Shown here piece after piece: positions 1 to 6,951 of a DNA stretch of 10,296 bases (its first letter is position 1; each line of letters opens with the position of its first letter). The DNA is from Deltaproteobacteria bacterium. Its GTDB lineage: Bacteria; Desulfobacterota; Syntrophia; Syntrophales; UBA2210. The DNA lies in assembly GCA_016935875.1 (NCBI GenBank), contig JAFGQD010000104.1, forward strand, positions 1 to 10,296, in the 5' to 3' direction. The notes beneath the pieces were generated by a model, which saw only the letters and a program-made list of their open reading frames with translations, did no database searches and was not told the origin of the DNA. A program made the translations under genes and the position numbers.

Positions 1-230
1 CCGGCCCCTGCAATAACGGGTACCCTCTTCTTGACGGCATCCACGGTGATCTCGACAACCCTGTCGTGCTCTTCATGTGACATCGTTGCGCTCTCTCCGG
101 TAGTACCGCAGGGAACGATGCCGTCGGTTCCCCCCTCTATCTGGAATTCGATCAGTTCCCTGAGAGCTTCTTCGTCCACCTCTCCGTCCTTGAATGGTGT
201 TACGATCGCGACTATCGCCCCTTTAAACAT
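1..230 (-). CDS. dapA: 4-hydroxy-tetrahydrodipicolinate synthase, N-terminal part (cut by window edge)
   Basis: Only the first 76 codons are present; the gene runs off the left edge. The enzyme condenses pyruvate with aspartate semialdehyde, the first committed step of the diaminopimelate/lysine branch, in the cytoplasm. The visible part starts MFKGAIVAIVTPF, the usual first strand of the DapA barrel. It carries the GTTGES motif at residues 42-47, whose two threonines help bind the pyruvate carboxylate and relay protons in this family. The Schiff-base lysine and the lysine-binding site lie outside the window, so completeness and feedback type cannot be judged. The start is fixed by an excellent AGGAGG ribosome site six bases upstream. 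It follows lysA by 53 bases on the same strand, fitting a lysine/DAP unit that probably continues to the left. The sequence is typical of DapA, though other members of the DapA/NanA superfamily cannot be formally excluded from 76 residues. Confidence 0.93.
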   Translation of the reverse strand, partial: MFKGAIVAIVTPFKDGEVDEEALRELIEFQIEGGTDGIVPCGTTGESATMSHEEHDRVVEITVDAVKKRVPVIAGA

Positions 231-236
231 AACTCT

Positions 237-242
237 CCTCCT
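237..242 (-). promoter_or_regulatory. Ribosome binding site of dapA
   Basis: On the minus strand the sequence reads AGGAGGAGAGTT and then ATG. It is a full-length Shine-Dalgarno match with a 6-base spacer and one of the strongest in the window, suggesting efficient independent initiation of dapA. The rest of the 53-base lysA-dapA gap is A/T-rich, with a run of five A then five T (246-255), and shows no terminator hairpin. Confidence 0.8.
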
Positions 243-283
243 GTTAAAAATTTTTCTTATTTCTTTGTATCGAACATTTGTCC

Positions 284-1540
284 TTATCGCATAAAATCCG
301 GAATACTCTCGCCTCTTGCCAGGTCTGCACGGGTTTCTCTCGATCGTATCACGTAGAAGGCTTCATCCCTGACAAGCACCTCCGGAACCCTCGGCCGTGA
401 GTTGTAGTTTGAAGACATGGAGAAACCGTACGCGCCGGCACTCATGACAGCCATCAGATCACCGCGTTCCAGGGCGGGGATAACCCTTCCTCGGGCAAAA
501 AAGTCACTCGATTCACAGATAGGGCCGACCACATCGGAGAGGACATCCTTCCGCTCCTTGAGTTCAACAGGCCGGACTTCGTGATACGAATTGTACAGAC
601 TGGGCCTCATCAGATCATTCATTCCCGCGTCAGTTATGACAAATCTCTTGTCCGCGTTGTTCTTTGTATACAGGACCTCACACACCAGAATACCCGCATT
701 CCCAACGATTACTCTGCCCGGTTCAAAGATGAAGGTGCAATCGATATCACGTGCACTGTCCATAATTGCTTTCGCGTAAGCCTTCGGATGAGGCGGCGTC
801 TCCTGATCATAGGTAATCCCCAGGCCTCCCCCCAGATCGAGATACCTGATGCCGATCCCTTCATTCCTGAGGGACGAGATCAGCTTTTTCAGACGATCGA
901 GTGCGTCTATAAAGGGAGCAATCTGGGTGATCTGCGATCCGATATGGCAATCCACCCCTATGACCTTAATATGGTCCAGCTTTGCGGCACGTCGGTACTC
1001 TCCCAGAGATTTTTCGATATCGATTCCGAACTTATTTTCCCTCATTCCGGTCGATATATGGGGATGCGTCATGGGGTCTACATCGGGATTGACCCGGAGA
1101 GATATCCGGGCAACAGTATTCATTCTTCCGGCGCATGTATTGATCACCTCAAGTTCCTGAGAAGATTCCACATTAAACATGAGGATATCGCTCTCCAGCG
1201 CGTACCGTATCTCTTCTTCCCTCTTCCCGACACCGGAATAGACTATCTTGCGGGGATCGGCCCCTGCTTCAAGAGCCCGGTATAGTTCTCCTCCGGAGAC
1301 AATGTCGATCCCGCTTCCCTCATTGATGAATATCTTCAGAATAGCCGCATTGGAATTTGCCTTCGCGGAAAAACAGACGATATGTGGAATATCCTCAAAT
1401 GCCGAGTCAAAGACCTCGAAATGCCTCTTAAGCGTTCTGTGACTGTACAGATAAAAGGGGGTCCCCACGGCCTGTGCCACTTCAAGAACCGGGACACCCT
1501 CACACCAGAGTTTGTTATCTACGTAGTTGAAATAGTTCAT
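284..1540 (-). CDS. lysA: Diaminopimelate decarboxylase
   Basis: This PLP-dependent enzyme decarboxylates meso-diaminopimelate to L-lysine, the last step of lysine synthesis, in the cytoplasm. The 418-residue protein has the normal family length and the fold-type III layout, an alanine-racemase-like barrel followed by a beta domain. The PLP lysine is K60 in the FSAKANSN motif. HIGSQ is at 199-203, the glycine-rich phosphate-binding GGGLG at 237-241, and EPGR at 273-276. The CESSD motif at 342-346 supplies the catalytic cysteine contributed across the dimer, and GAYG is at 369-372. All residues expected for DAP specificity are present, which favours LysA over ornithine/arginine decarboxylase relatives. 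The start has a modest TAAGG ribosome site about ten bases upstream. It lies 38 bases after the lipoprotein gene and 53 before dapA, so the last and first dedicated steps of the lysine branch are adjacent. Confidence 0.97.
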   Translation of the reverse strand: MNYFNYVDNKLWCEGVPVLEVAQAVGTPFYLYSHRTLKRHFEVFDSAFEDIPHIVCFSAKANSNAAILKIFINEGSGIDIVSGGELYRALEAGADPRKIVYSGVGKREEEIRYALESDILMFNVESSQELEVINTCAGRMNTVARISLRVNPDVDPMTHPHISTGMRENKFGIDIEKSLGEYRRAAKLDHIKVIGVDCHIGSQITQIAPFIDALDRLKKLISSLRNEGIGIRYLDLGGGLGITYDQETPPHPKAYAKAIMDSARDIDCTFIFEPGRVIVGNAGILVCEVLYTKNNADKRFVITDAGMNDLMRPSLYNSYHEVRPVELKERKDVLSDVVGPICESSDFFARGRVIPALERGDLMAVMSAGAYGFSMSSNYNSRPRVPEVLVRDEAFYVIRSRETRADLARGESIPDFMR

Positions 1541-1578
1541 AACTGTATGACCTTACGGTTTGAGGCCTTCACCTCTTC

Positions 1579-2028
1579 CTAAAAATAATACCTGACCGTC
1601 GCCATATTGGATTGTTCTCCACACATCCCGGAGGAATTGCACAGTATAACCCTGTAAGAATAGAGAAACCCTCTTCTTATGTTTCGATCCAGGTATACAA
1701 ACCGTCCCTTAGCGCCCTGCTTTAAATCATCAAGCGGGAGGTATCCAACAATAGCATAGATACGCGGGCAATCCGGACAGTCATCACTTTCCGTTTTCAA
1801 CGCACTCTTCAAGATCCTGACATGCCCTGCATATCCGAGCTCTTTGGGAACACTCCATTCCAGAACAGCTCTATCTTTTGTATCGATAAATACTTTCAGG
1901 TCTGAAACCTCTCCGGGATAGTCGACATCAGGGTAACGAGGATCGGCCTTTTTTCCACAACCAGTGGAAATTATAGACAGTGAAAATACCAACAGCATCA
2001 AGATTGCCCATACTGTATCGTTTTTCAT
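1579..2028 (-). CDS. Small lipoprotein with LptM-like N-terminus and fibronectin-III-like domain
   Basis: A predicted 149-residue exported lipoprotein of unknown function. Residues 1-23 form a signal peptide (lysine near the N-terminus, hydrophobic core from about 7 to 20) ending in ISTGC, so C24 would be lipidated. The -3 position is serine, a slightly poor lipobox. After the cysteine comes GKKADP, resembling the CGxKGP start of the LptM/YifL/LppL lipoproteins, which also sit beside lysA or dapF in gammaproteobacteria. From about residue 40 the alternating pattern (VLEW near 55-58, a tyrosine-rich FLYSYRV at 121-127, SN..TV near the end) looks like one fibronectin type III fold. Two cysteine pairs, C84/C87 in CPDCP and C130/C136, could form disulfides. 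I chose the ATG at 2028 because AAGGTG lies 8 bases upstream; a GTG nine bases earlier would overlap that site. The gene is real with good confidence; its role is not known from the sequence. Confidence 0.85.
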   Translation of the reverse strand: MKNDTVWAILMLLVFSLSIISTGCGKKADPRYPDVDYPGEVSDLKVFIDTKDRAVLEWSVPKELGYAGHVRILKSALKTESDDCPDCPRIYAIVGYLPLDDLKQGAKGRFVYLDRNIRRGFLYSYRVILCNSSGMCGEQSNMATVRYYF

Positions 2029-2036
2029 TATACACA

Positions 2037-2042
2037 CACCTT
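2037..2042 (-). promoter_or_regulatory. Ribosome binding site that decides the lipoprotein start
   Basis: The minus strand reads TAAGGTG, then an 8-base spacer, then ATG at 2028. The alternative in-frame GTG at 2037-2035 shares its first base with this site and would have no spacer, so the ATG start is preferred. It also gives a signal peptide with a lysine at position 2. Confidence 0.65.
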
Positions 2043-2056
2043 ACCAGCGGTTCTAA

Positions 2057-2099
2057 TCAATCCTCCCGGATTGAAGCTCACCGCAAAAAGTTGCGGTGA
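2057..2099 (-). repeat. Two adjacent hairpins in the argH-lipoprotein gap
   Basis: The 82-base gap after argH holds two perfect inverted repeats. The first to be transcribed is at 2078-2099, with a 9-base stem (TCACCGCAA / TTGCGGTGA) and a 4-base loop. Three bases further on is 2057-2074, with a 7-base stem (TCAATCC / GGATTGA) and a 4-base loop. Neither is followed by a run of T on either strand, so they do not fit an intrinsic terminator. They could mark RNA processing or protection of an mRNA 3' end, a Rho-related boundary, or a protein-binding palindrome. The stems are seen directly; the function is inferred. Confidence 0.6.
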
Positions 2100-2110
2100 A
2101 TCTCCGATTG

Positions 2111-3550
2111 TTAAGGAAACTGCTTATTTTTATTCGCTCGCGCACCCCGCCGCATGGAGCAGGGAATGCGCTCACTGTTCAATTCAATCTCTTCTATTCT
2201 CTTTAATACCGCTTCTCTGGCTGTTCCGCCGGTAACATTTCTCGCGCTGACCGAACCATCCACACTCATGCACGCATAGATATCATTATCGGCGTCTTTC
2301 CAGAACAGGCGAATCTCCTCTAAATCAAGGTCCTGCATATCCTTCTGTCTTTCAATGCAGTACCCCACGAGACGTCCCACCATGCCATGCGCCTCCCTGA
2401 AGGGAATCCCCTTCATTACGAGGTGATCGGCCACGTCCGTCGCCATGGAAAAGCCCCCCGCAGCACTCATAAGCATCCTTTCCCGGTTGAATTTCAGACC
2501 TCCCGTCATATCCGAAAGAACTGCAAGGCAGGCCTTTACCGTATCAACTGCGTCAAACAGAGGTTCCTTATCTTCCTGAAGATCCCTGTCATACGTCATG
2601 GGGAGGCCCTTCATGATGGTCAATATCGCAGTCAGGTCTCCATAGACACGTCCGGTCTTCCCCCTGATCAATTCAGCCACATCGGGATTCTTTTTCTGAG
2701 GCATGATACTGCTGCCGGTTGTAAACGCATCGGAAATATCAACAAACCCAAACTCATCACCCGACCAGATAACGAGATCCTCACAAAAACGGCTCATATG
2801 CATCATCAGCAGGCTTGCATCGAAAATAAATTCCGCGACAAAATCTCTGTCCGAAACCGCGTCCATACTGTTCTTTGAGACCTGGGGGAAATCAAGCAGT
2901 TCGGCCACGTATTCCCGGCTTACAGGAAATCCTGTGCCCGCAAGGGCCGCTGACCCCAGAGGCATGACATTTATTCTCTCCCGGCACTCTCTCAGGCGGC
3001 TCACATCCCTGTCCAGCATCTCCCAGTAGGCAAGAAGGTAATGGGCCAGAAGCACCGGCTGTGCCTTCTGCATATGGGTGTAACCGGGCAGTATGGTATC
3101 AATTTCCCTCTTCGCCACAGCAATAAGAGATGTCTGAAGATCTACCACAAGGTCAAGGATATTTTTCACCTCATCCCGAAGATACAGCCTCATGTCAAGG
3201 GATATCTGATCGTTTCTGCTCCGTGCCGTGTGAAGTTTTCCGCCCACCTCACCGATACGATCTATGAGAGATCTTTCTATGGCCATGTGTATATCTTCCA
3301 TATCGGAAGAATAGGAAAATTCATCCTCCTCCATGCATTGCTGGATGTCCTGAAGACCGTTTAGTATCTTCTCGGCATCTTCGGGTGAGATAATCCCCTG
3401 CCTGGAAAGCATGCGACAATGCGCACTGCTCCCTTCGATATCATAACGGTAGAGTCTTTTATCGAAATGGAGGGAGGAGGTGAATTCCTCCACCCTTTTG
3501 TCAGTGGGTTCGGAGAATCGTCCTCCCCACGGTTTTTTCTGCCCGGACAT
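2111..3550 (-). CDS. argH: Argininosuccinate lyase
   Basis: Splits argininosuccinate into arginine and fumarate, the last step of arginine synthesis; a cytoplasmic homotetramer of the fumarase/aspartase superfamily. The 479-residue protein begins with the expected WGGRF at 8-12. It contains HTARSRNDQ at 107-115, GYTHMQKAQP at 156-165 with the catalytic histidine H159, and the superfamily signature GSSIMPQKKNPD at 279-290, whose serine pair at 280-281 includes the catalytic base. The body is normal length. The last 17 or so residues, after NSER, form a basic tail (RRGARANKNK) that ArgH proteins of about 460 residues lack. The start is supported by AGGA seven bases upstream. It lies 24 bases after argG, so the last two arginine enzymes are adjacent. 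It is followed by a hairpin-bearing gap, suggesting the end of the arginine part of the operon. Confidence 0.97.
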   Translation of the reverse strand: MSGQKKPWGGRFSEPTDKRVEEFTSSLHFDKRLYRYDIEGSSAHCRMLSRQGIISPEDAEKILNGLQDIQQCMEEDEFSYSSDMEDIHMAIERSLIDRIGEVGGKLHTARSRNDQISLDMRLYLRDEVKNILDLVVDLQTSLIAVAKREIDTILPGYTHMQKAQPVLLAHYLLAYWEMLDRDVSRLRECRERINVMPLGSAALAGTGFPVSREYVAELLDFPQVSKNSMDAVSDRDFVAEFIFDASLLMMHMSRFCEDLVIWSGDEFGFVDISDAFTTGSSIMPQKKNPDVAELIRGKTGRVYGDLTAILTIMKGLPMTYDRDLQEDKEPLFDAVDTVKACLAVLSDMTGGLKFNRERMLMSAAGGFSMATDVADHLVMKGIPFREAHGMVGRLVGYCIERQKDMQDLDLEEIRLFWKDADNDIYACMSVDGSVSARNVTGGTAREAVLKRIEEIELNSERIPCSMRRGARANKNKQFP

Positions 3551-3574
3551 ATGTCAATCCTGTCATTATGCCAA

Positions 3575-4783
3575 TTATTTTTTCAGCAGCGCCTGCATCT
3601 TCAGCCTGAGCGCGTTGAGCCTGATAAACCCGGTGGCATCCTTCTGGTTATATACATCATCCTCGTCAAAGGTAGCCAGGTCCTCACTGTAGAGTGATAC
3701 AGGCGCCTTGACACCTACCGGCGTACAGTTCCCTTTGTACAATTTAAGGCGGACTGTTCCGGTGACATCCTTCTGTGACTCATCTATCATCTTCTGGAGC
3801 ATCTCTCTTTCAGGAGAATACCAGAAACCGTTGTATATGATCTGTGCGTACTTCGGCATAAGGGAATCTCTGAGAAGCATCACTTCCCTGTCCATGGTGA
3901 TTGTTTCCATCGCCCGGTGAGCGGACCAGAGCGCGGTGCCGCCCGGCGTTTCATAGATTCCCCTCGATTTCATACCCACAAAACGATTTTCCACCATATC
4001 CATCCTGCCGACACCGTTGTCTCCCGCAAGTATATTCATATGATCCAGAAGCTGAGCGGGGCTCATTGTCTGCCCATCGATCGCCACAGGGGTCCCCTTC
4101 TCAAAGGTAATCTCCACATAGGTCGGTCGATCAGGTGCATCTTCAGGAGAAACACTCATCACATACATATCTTCAGGCGGTTCTTTCCACAGGTCTTCAA
4201 GGATTCCTCCTTCGTGAGAGATATGCAAAAGATTTCTGTCTTCACTATAGGGGCTTTTCTTCGTTGATTTTATGGGAATGTTGTGCTTCTCCGCGTAATC
4301 TATCATGGCTTCCCTTGAATTGAGGGTCCAGTTTTCATCCTTCCATGCCGATATAATCTTTATGTCCGGATCAAGGGCTATGTAGGTCATCTCAAATCTC
4401 ACCTGGTCATTTCCTTTGCCGGTAGCACCGTGACAGACGGCATCCGCGCCCTCTTTGTGCGCGATCTCGATCTGTCTCCTGGCCACTATCGGCCTCGCGA
4501 GAGAGGTACCCAGAAGATATGTCCCTTCATATACTGCATTGGCCCTCAGGGCGGGGAACACAAAATCCCTTACAAATTCTTCTTTCAGATCTTCCACATA
4601 TGCCTTGACCGCCCCTGTGGCAAGAGCCTTTTCCTTCAGACCGTCAAGTTCTTGTTTCTGCCCGACATCTCCGGTAAGGGTGATAACTTCACACCCATAC
4701 GTTTCAATCAACCATCTGACTATCACGGAGGAGTCAAGTCCTCCGGAATACGCCAGTACCACCTTCTTTACTTTACTGCTCAT
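3575..4783 (-). CDS. argG: Argininosuccinate synthase
   Basis: Joins citrulline and aspartate using ATP to give argininosuccinate, AMP and pyrophosphate. The 402-residue protein has the normal length for the bacterial type 1 enzyme. The N-terminal ATP-pyrophosphatase P-loop AYSGGLDSS is at 11-19. HGATGKGNDQVRFE at 118-131 is the classic signature around the nucleotide and aspartate sites. YSEDRNLLHISHEGG at 179-193 and GRMDMVENRFVG at 259-270 contribute to citrulline binding and tetramer contacts. Translation starts at an ATG overlapping the argF stop by 4 bases (ATGA). Its GGAGG ribosome site lies nine bases upstream, inside the argF coding end, so argG is probably translationally coupled to argF. 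All active-site motifs are intact and no unusual feature was seen. Confidence 0.98.
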   Translation of the reverse strand: MSSKVKKVVLAYSGGLDSSVIVRWLIETYGCEVITLTGDVGQKQELDGLKEKALATGAVKAYVEDLKEEFVRDFVFPALRANAVYEGTYLLGTSLARPIVARRQIEIAHKEGADAVCHGATGKGNDQVRFEMTYIALDPDIKIISAWKDENWTLNSREAMIDYAEKHNIPIKSTKKSPYSEDRNLLHISHEGGILEDLWKEPPEDMYVMSVSPEDAPDRPTYVEITFEKGTPVAIDGQTMSPAQLLDHMNILAGDNGVGRMDMVENRFVGMKSRGIYETPGGTALWSAHRAMETITMDREVMLLRDSLMPKYAQIIYNGFWYSPEREMLQKMIDESQKDVTGTVRLKLYKGNCTPVGVKAPVSLYSEDLATFDEDDVYNQKDATGFIRLNALRLKMQALLKK

Positions 4784-5706
4784 CTCCTATTTCCTCCAAC
4801 CATAAGTATTTCCATAATCGCCTTCTGTACGTGCAGACGGTTTTCCGCCTGATCAATAATTACAGATTTCGGTCCATCTATCACGCTTGCTGCTATCTCT
4901 TCCCCGCGGTGAGCCGGCAGACAGTGCATAATGATTGCATCATCCTTCGCGCACCCTACCAGTTTTTCATCCACCTGATACTCCCGGAACGCCGCCTCCC
5001 TCTCTTCCTGTTCATCTTCCTGACCCATGCTGACCCATACATCAGTATATATCACGTCGGCACCGGATGCCGCATCGGCAGGAATCCGCAAGAGCTCTAT
5101 CCCCTCCTTCGACTCTCTGATCCCTCTCTCCAATATGGACTCATCAGGATCATACCCTTCCGGGCAGGCAAGTGCCAGATGAAAGGGAAGTCTGGCCGCG
5201 GCATTTATCCAGGAATTAGTCATGTTATTTCCGTCACCGATATAGGCTATCTTCAGCCCTTCATACCCACCCTTTTTTTCTATGATGGTAAAAAGGTCGC
5301 TCAGCACCTGGCACGGGTGCAACAGGTCCGTCAATCCGTTGATGACGGGTATCGTGGCATATTTCGCAAATTCTTCAATCAACCCCTGTTCAAACGTCCG
5401 TATCATCATACCGTCTATGTATCTGGACATGATTCGTGCCGTATCAGCGACTGTCTCTCCCCTTCCGAGCTGTATATCTCGCCTGCTCAGGAATATACCC
5501 GTCCCGCCAAGCTGATGGATACCCGCTTCAAAGGATAACCTTGTCCTCGTGGACGACTTGTCGAACAGCATACCGAGGGTCTTCCCTCTCAGGGATTCAT
5601 GAACCTCGCCCCTGTACAGCAGCTCTTTCAAACTCTTAGCACGGTCAAATATCTCATTACATCCATCGACATCAAGATCATGGATCGTCAACATATCTTT
5701 TTTCAC
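4780..5706 (-). CDS. argF: Ornithine carbamoyltransferase (GTG start)
   Basis: Transfers the carbamoyl group from carbamoyl phosphate to ornithine to make citrulline; usually a trimer. With the start chosen here it has 308 residues, the normal length. The carbamoyl-phosphate motif STRTR is at 52-56 and HPCQ at 130-133. The ornithine-side SMG loop is at 226-228 and HCLPAHRG, with the active-site cysteine, at 261-268. These mark an anabolic ornithine rather than aspartate transcarbamoylase. The frame stays open a further 43 codons upstream, inside argD, but that part has no family resemblance. I prefer the GTG at 5706, which overlaps the argD stop as GTGA and gives MKKDMLTIHDL, matching the MKRDFL-type start common in this family. 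The ATG at 5694 is possible but has no clear ribosome site. The gene overlaps argG by 4 bases at its end. Confidence 0.95.
   Translation of the reverse strand: MKKDMLTIHDLDVDGCNEIFDRAKSLKELLYRGEVHESLRGKTLGMLFDKSSTRTRLSFEAGIHQLGGTGIFLSRRDIQLGRGETVADTARIMSRYIDGMMIRTFEQGLIEEFAKYATIPVINGLTDLLHPCQVLSDLFTIIEKKGGYEGLKIAYIGDGNNMTNSWINAAARLPFHLALACPEGYDPDESILERGIRESKEGIELLRIPADAASGADVIYTDVWVSMGQEDEQEEREAAFREYQVDEKLVGCAKDDAIIMHCLPAHRGEEIAASVIDGPKSVIIDQAENRLHVQKAIMEILMVGGNRR
5703..5706 (-). promoter_or_regulatory. argD stop / argF start overlap (GTGA)
   Basis: The argD stop TGA and the proposed argF GTG start share bases in GTGA. A purine-rich GAGGTG lies about a dozen bases upstream within the argD end. 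This arrangement usually gives translational coupling by terminating ribosomes. Together with the ATGA overlap at argF/argG (4780-4783) it ties the yields of three consecutive pathway enzymes together. Confidence 0.6.
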
Positions 5707-6893
5707 TGGTTTCGCATCACCTCTTCTAGGATATCTACCGCATGGTCTATATCCCCTTTCGTAATAATCAGAGGAGGAACAAATCGCAACACATTGCCGC
5801 AGGTGCAGTTCATGAGCAGTCCCCGCTCCATGCACCCTTTCACGATATCCGTACCCTCGATAGAAAGCTCCACGCCGATCATAAGACCCTTCCCCCTGAC
5901 CTCTCTGACTGTTGCAAACTCCCCCTTCAATCCTTCAAGTCTCTCTCGAAAGTACGCCCCCATCTCTCGGCAGTTATCCAGCACCCCTCTGTTCAACAGG
6001 GTATCCATGACCGCAAGCCCCGCCGCCATGGCGAGCGGGTTACCTCCGAACGTGGACGCATGACTCCCCGGTGTAAGGGATGCCGCCACCGTATCGGTCG
6101 CCAGCATGGCCCCAACGGGGAAACCATTACCCAGGGCCTTGGCCAGCGTCATGATATCGGGTTTTACGCCACTTGCCTCATACGCGAACAGGTCACCCGT
6201 GCGTCCCATGCCCGTCTGGACCTCATCCAGTATCAGGAGGATCCCCTTGTCGTCACAGATCTTTCTTACACCTTCAAGATAACCCTCCGACGGAACCCTG
6301 ACACCCCCTTCACCCTGTATGGCCTCCAGCATGACCGCGCAGACATCTTCCGTAACGGCCCTTTCAAGCGAGAGAAGATCGTCGAAGGGTACATATCCGA
6401 AACCGGCAGGCAGGGGATCAAAGCCCTTCTGAAACCGTTCCTGACCCGTTGCCGTGAGAGTGGCAAGTGTTCGTCCATGGAAAGAATTCTTCATGCTTAC
6501 TATACGATATCTGCCCCTTTCCATATGTTCATGGGCATACTTCCGAGCCAGTTTGATGGCCGCCTCGTTCGCTTCCGCCCCGCTGTTACAAAAAAACACC
6601 TTATCCGCGAAAGAATTCTCCGCCAGAAGACCGGCAAGCCGGATCTGCGGTTCAATGTGGTATATATTGGACACATGCATCAGTGTCTCGGCCTGATTGC
6701 CGATTGCAGCCGATACCTGAGGATTGGAATGGCCAAGAGCGCATACGGCGATACCCGCCAGGAAATCGAGATATTTCTTCCCATCAGAGTCCCACACATG
6801 CACGCCTTCGCCCCGTACCAGGACAACCGGGACGCGCGAATACGTCCCCATGATATATCTGTTCGAATTGTATATAAGCTCTTGTGTTGTCAT
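5703..6893 (-). CDS. argD: Acetylornithine aminotransferase
   Basis: PLP enzyme of class III (fold type I) that interconverts N-acetylglutamate semialdehyde and N-acetylornithine with glutamate as amino donor. The 396 residues match the family length. NSGAEANEAAIK at 103-114 binds cofactor phosphate and NSFHGRT is at 136-142. LDEVQTGMGRTG at 222-233 includes the aspartate that pairs with the pyridine nitrogen. The PLP lysine is K252 in AKALGNG, and STFGGNPLA is at 280-288. The N-terminal MGTYSRVPVVLVRGEG region is typical of ArgD rather than GABA or ornithine aminotransferases. The start has only a weak AGAGAG ribosome site, but later in-frame ATGs have none. In E. coli ArgD also acts as succinyl-DAP aminotransferase; lysine genes lie in the same run here, but the sequence alone does not show dual use. 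A 58-base gap separates it from argB. Confidence 0.96.
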   Translation of the reverse strand: MTTQELIYNSNRYIMGTYSRVPVVLVRGEGVHVWDSDGKKYLDFLAGIAVCALGHSNPQVSAAIGNQAETLMHVSNIYHIEPQIRLAGLLAENSFADKVFFCNSGAEANEAAIKLARKYAHEHMERGRYRIVSMKNSFHGRTLATLTATGQERFQKGFDPLPAGFGYVPFDDLLSLERAVTEDVCAVMLEAIQGEGGVRVPSEGYLEGVRKICDDKGILLILDEVQTGMGRTGDLFAYEASGVKPDIMTLAKALGNGFPVGAMLATDTVAASLTPGSHASTFGGNPLAMAAGLAVMDTLLNRGVLDNCREMGAYFRERLEGLKGEFATVREVRGKGLMIGVELSIEGTDIVKGCMERGLLMNCTCGNVLRFVPPLIITKGDIDHAVDILEEVMRNQ

Positions 6894-6951
6894 ATCGTCT
6901 CTCTGTTCTGGGTTTCGATTCTTGTAACTCCCTGTTTCTGTCTCTTGTAAT

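Noticed and set aside
581..1285. A 234-codon open frame on the plus strand, antisense to lysA
   Set aside because: LysA is complete with all catalytic motifs on the other strand; the antisense product resembles nothing and has no evident ribosome site or operon partner.
2027..2060. A TATAAT sequence (2027-2032) with TTGATT upstream (2055-2060), possibly a promoter for the lipoprotein-lysA-dapA part
   Set aside because: The spacing is 22 bases, too long for a standard promoter, the -10 overlaps the lipoprotein start codon, and the -35 partly overlaps a hairpin stem. An internal promoter in this gap is possible but not supported by this match.
2057..2099. Intrinsic terminator after argH
   Set aside because: The hairpins are good but no T-run follows on the minus strand (or on the plus strand), so they were recorded as hairpins rather than as a terminator.
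5707..5835. An upstream in-frame extension of argF by 43 codons
   Set aside because: The extension lies inside argD coding sequence and has no similarity to ornithine carbamoyltransferases; the GTG at 5706 gives the family length.
5742..6950. A 402-codon open frame on the plus strand, antisense to argD
   Set aside because: It lies over an intact, motif-complete argD and its translation shows no recognisable domain and looks like random composition. It is a by-product of argD codon usage.
6920..6950. Direct repeat TTACAAGA (minus strand) occurring twice, 23 bases apart, in the argB-argD gap, considered as an operator
   Set aside because: Only 8 bases are exact and the rest of the 23-base unit matches poorly. 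It does not fit the ArgR box palindrome and lies after, not before, the first arginine gene.
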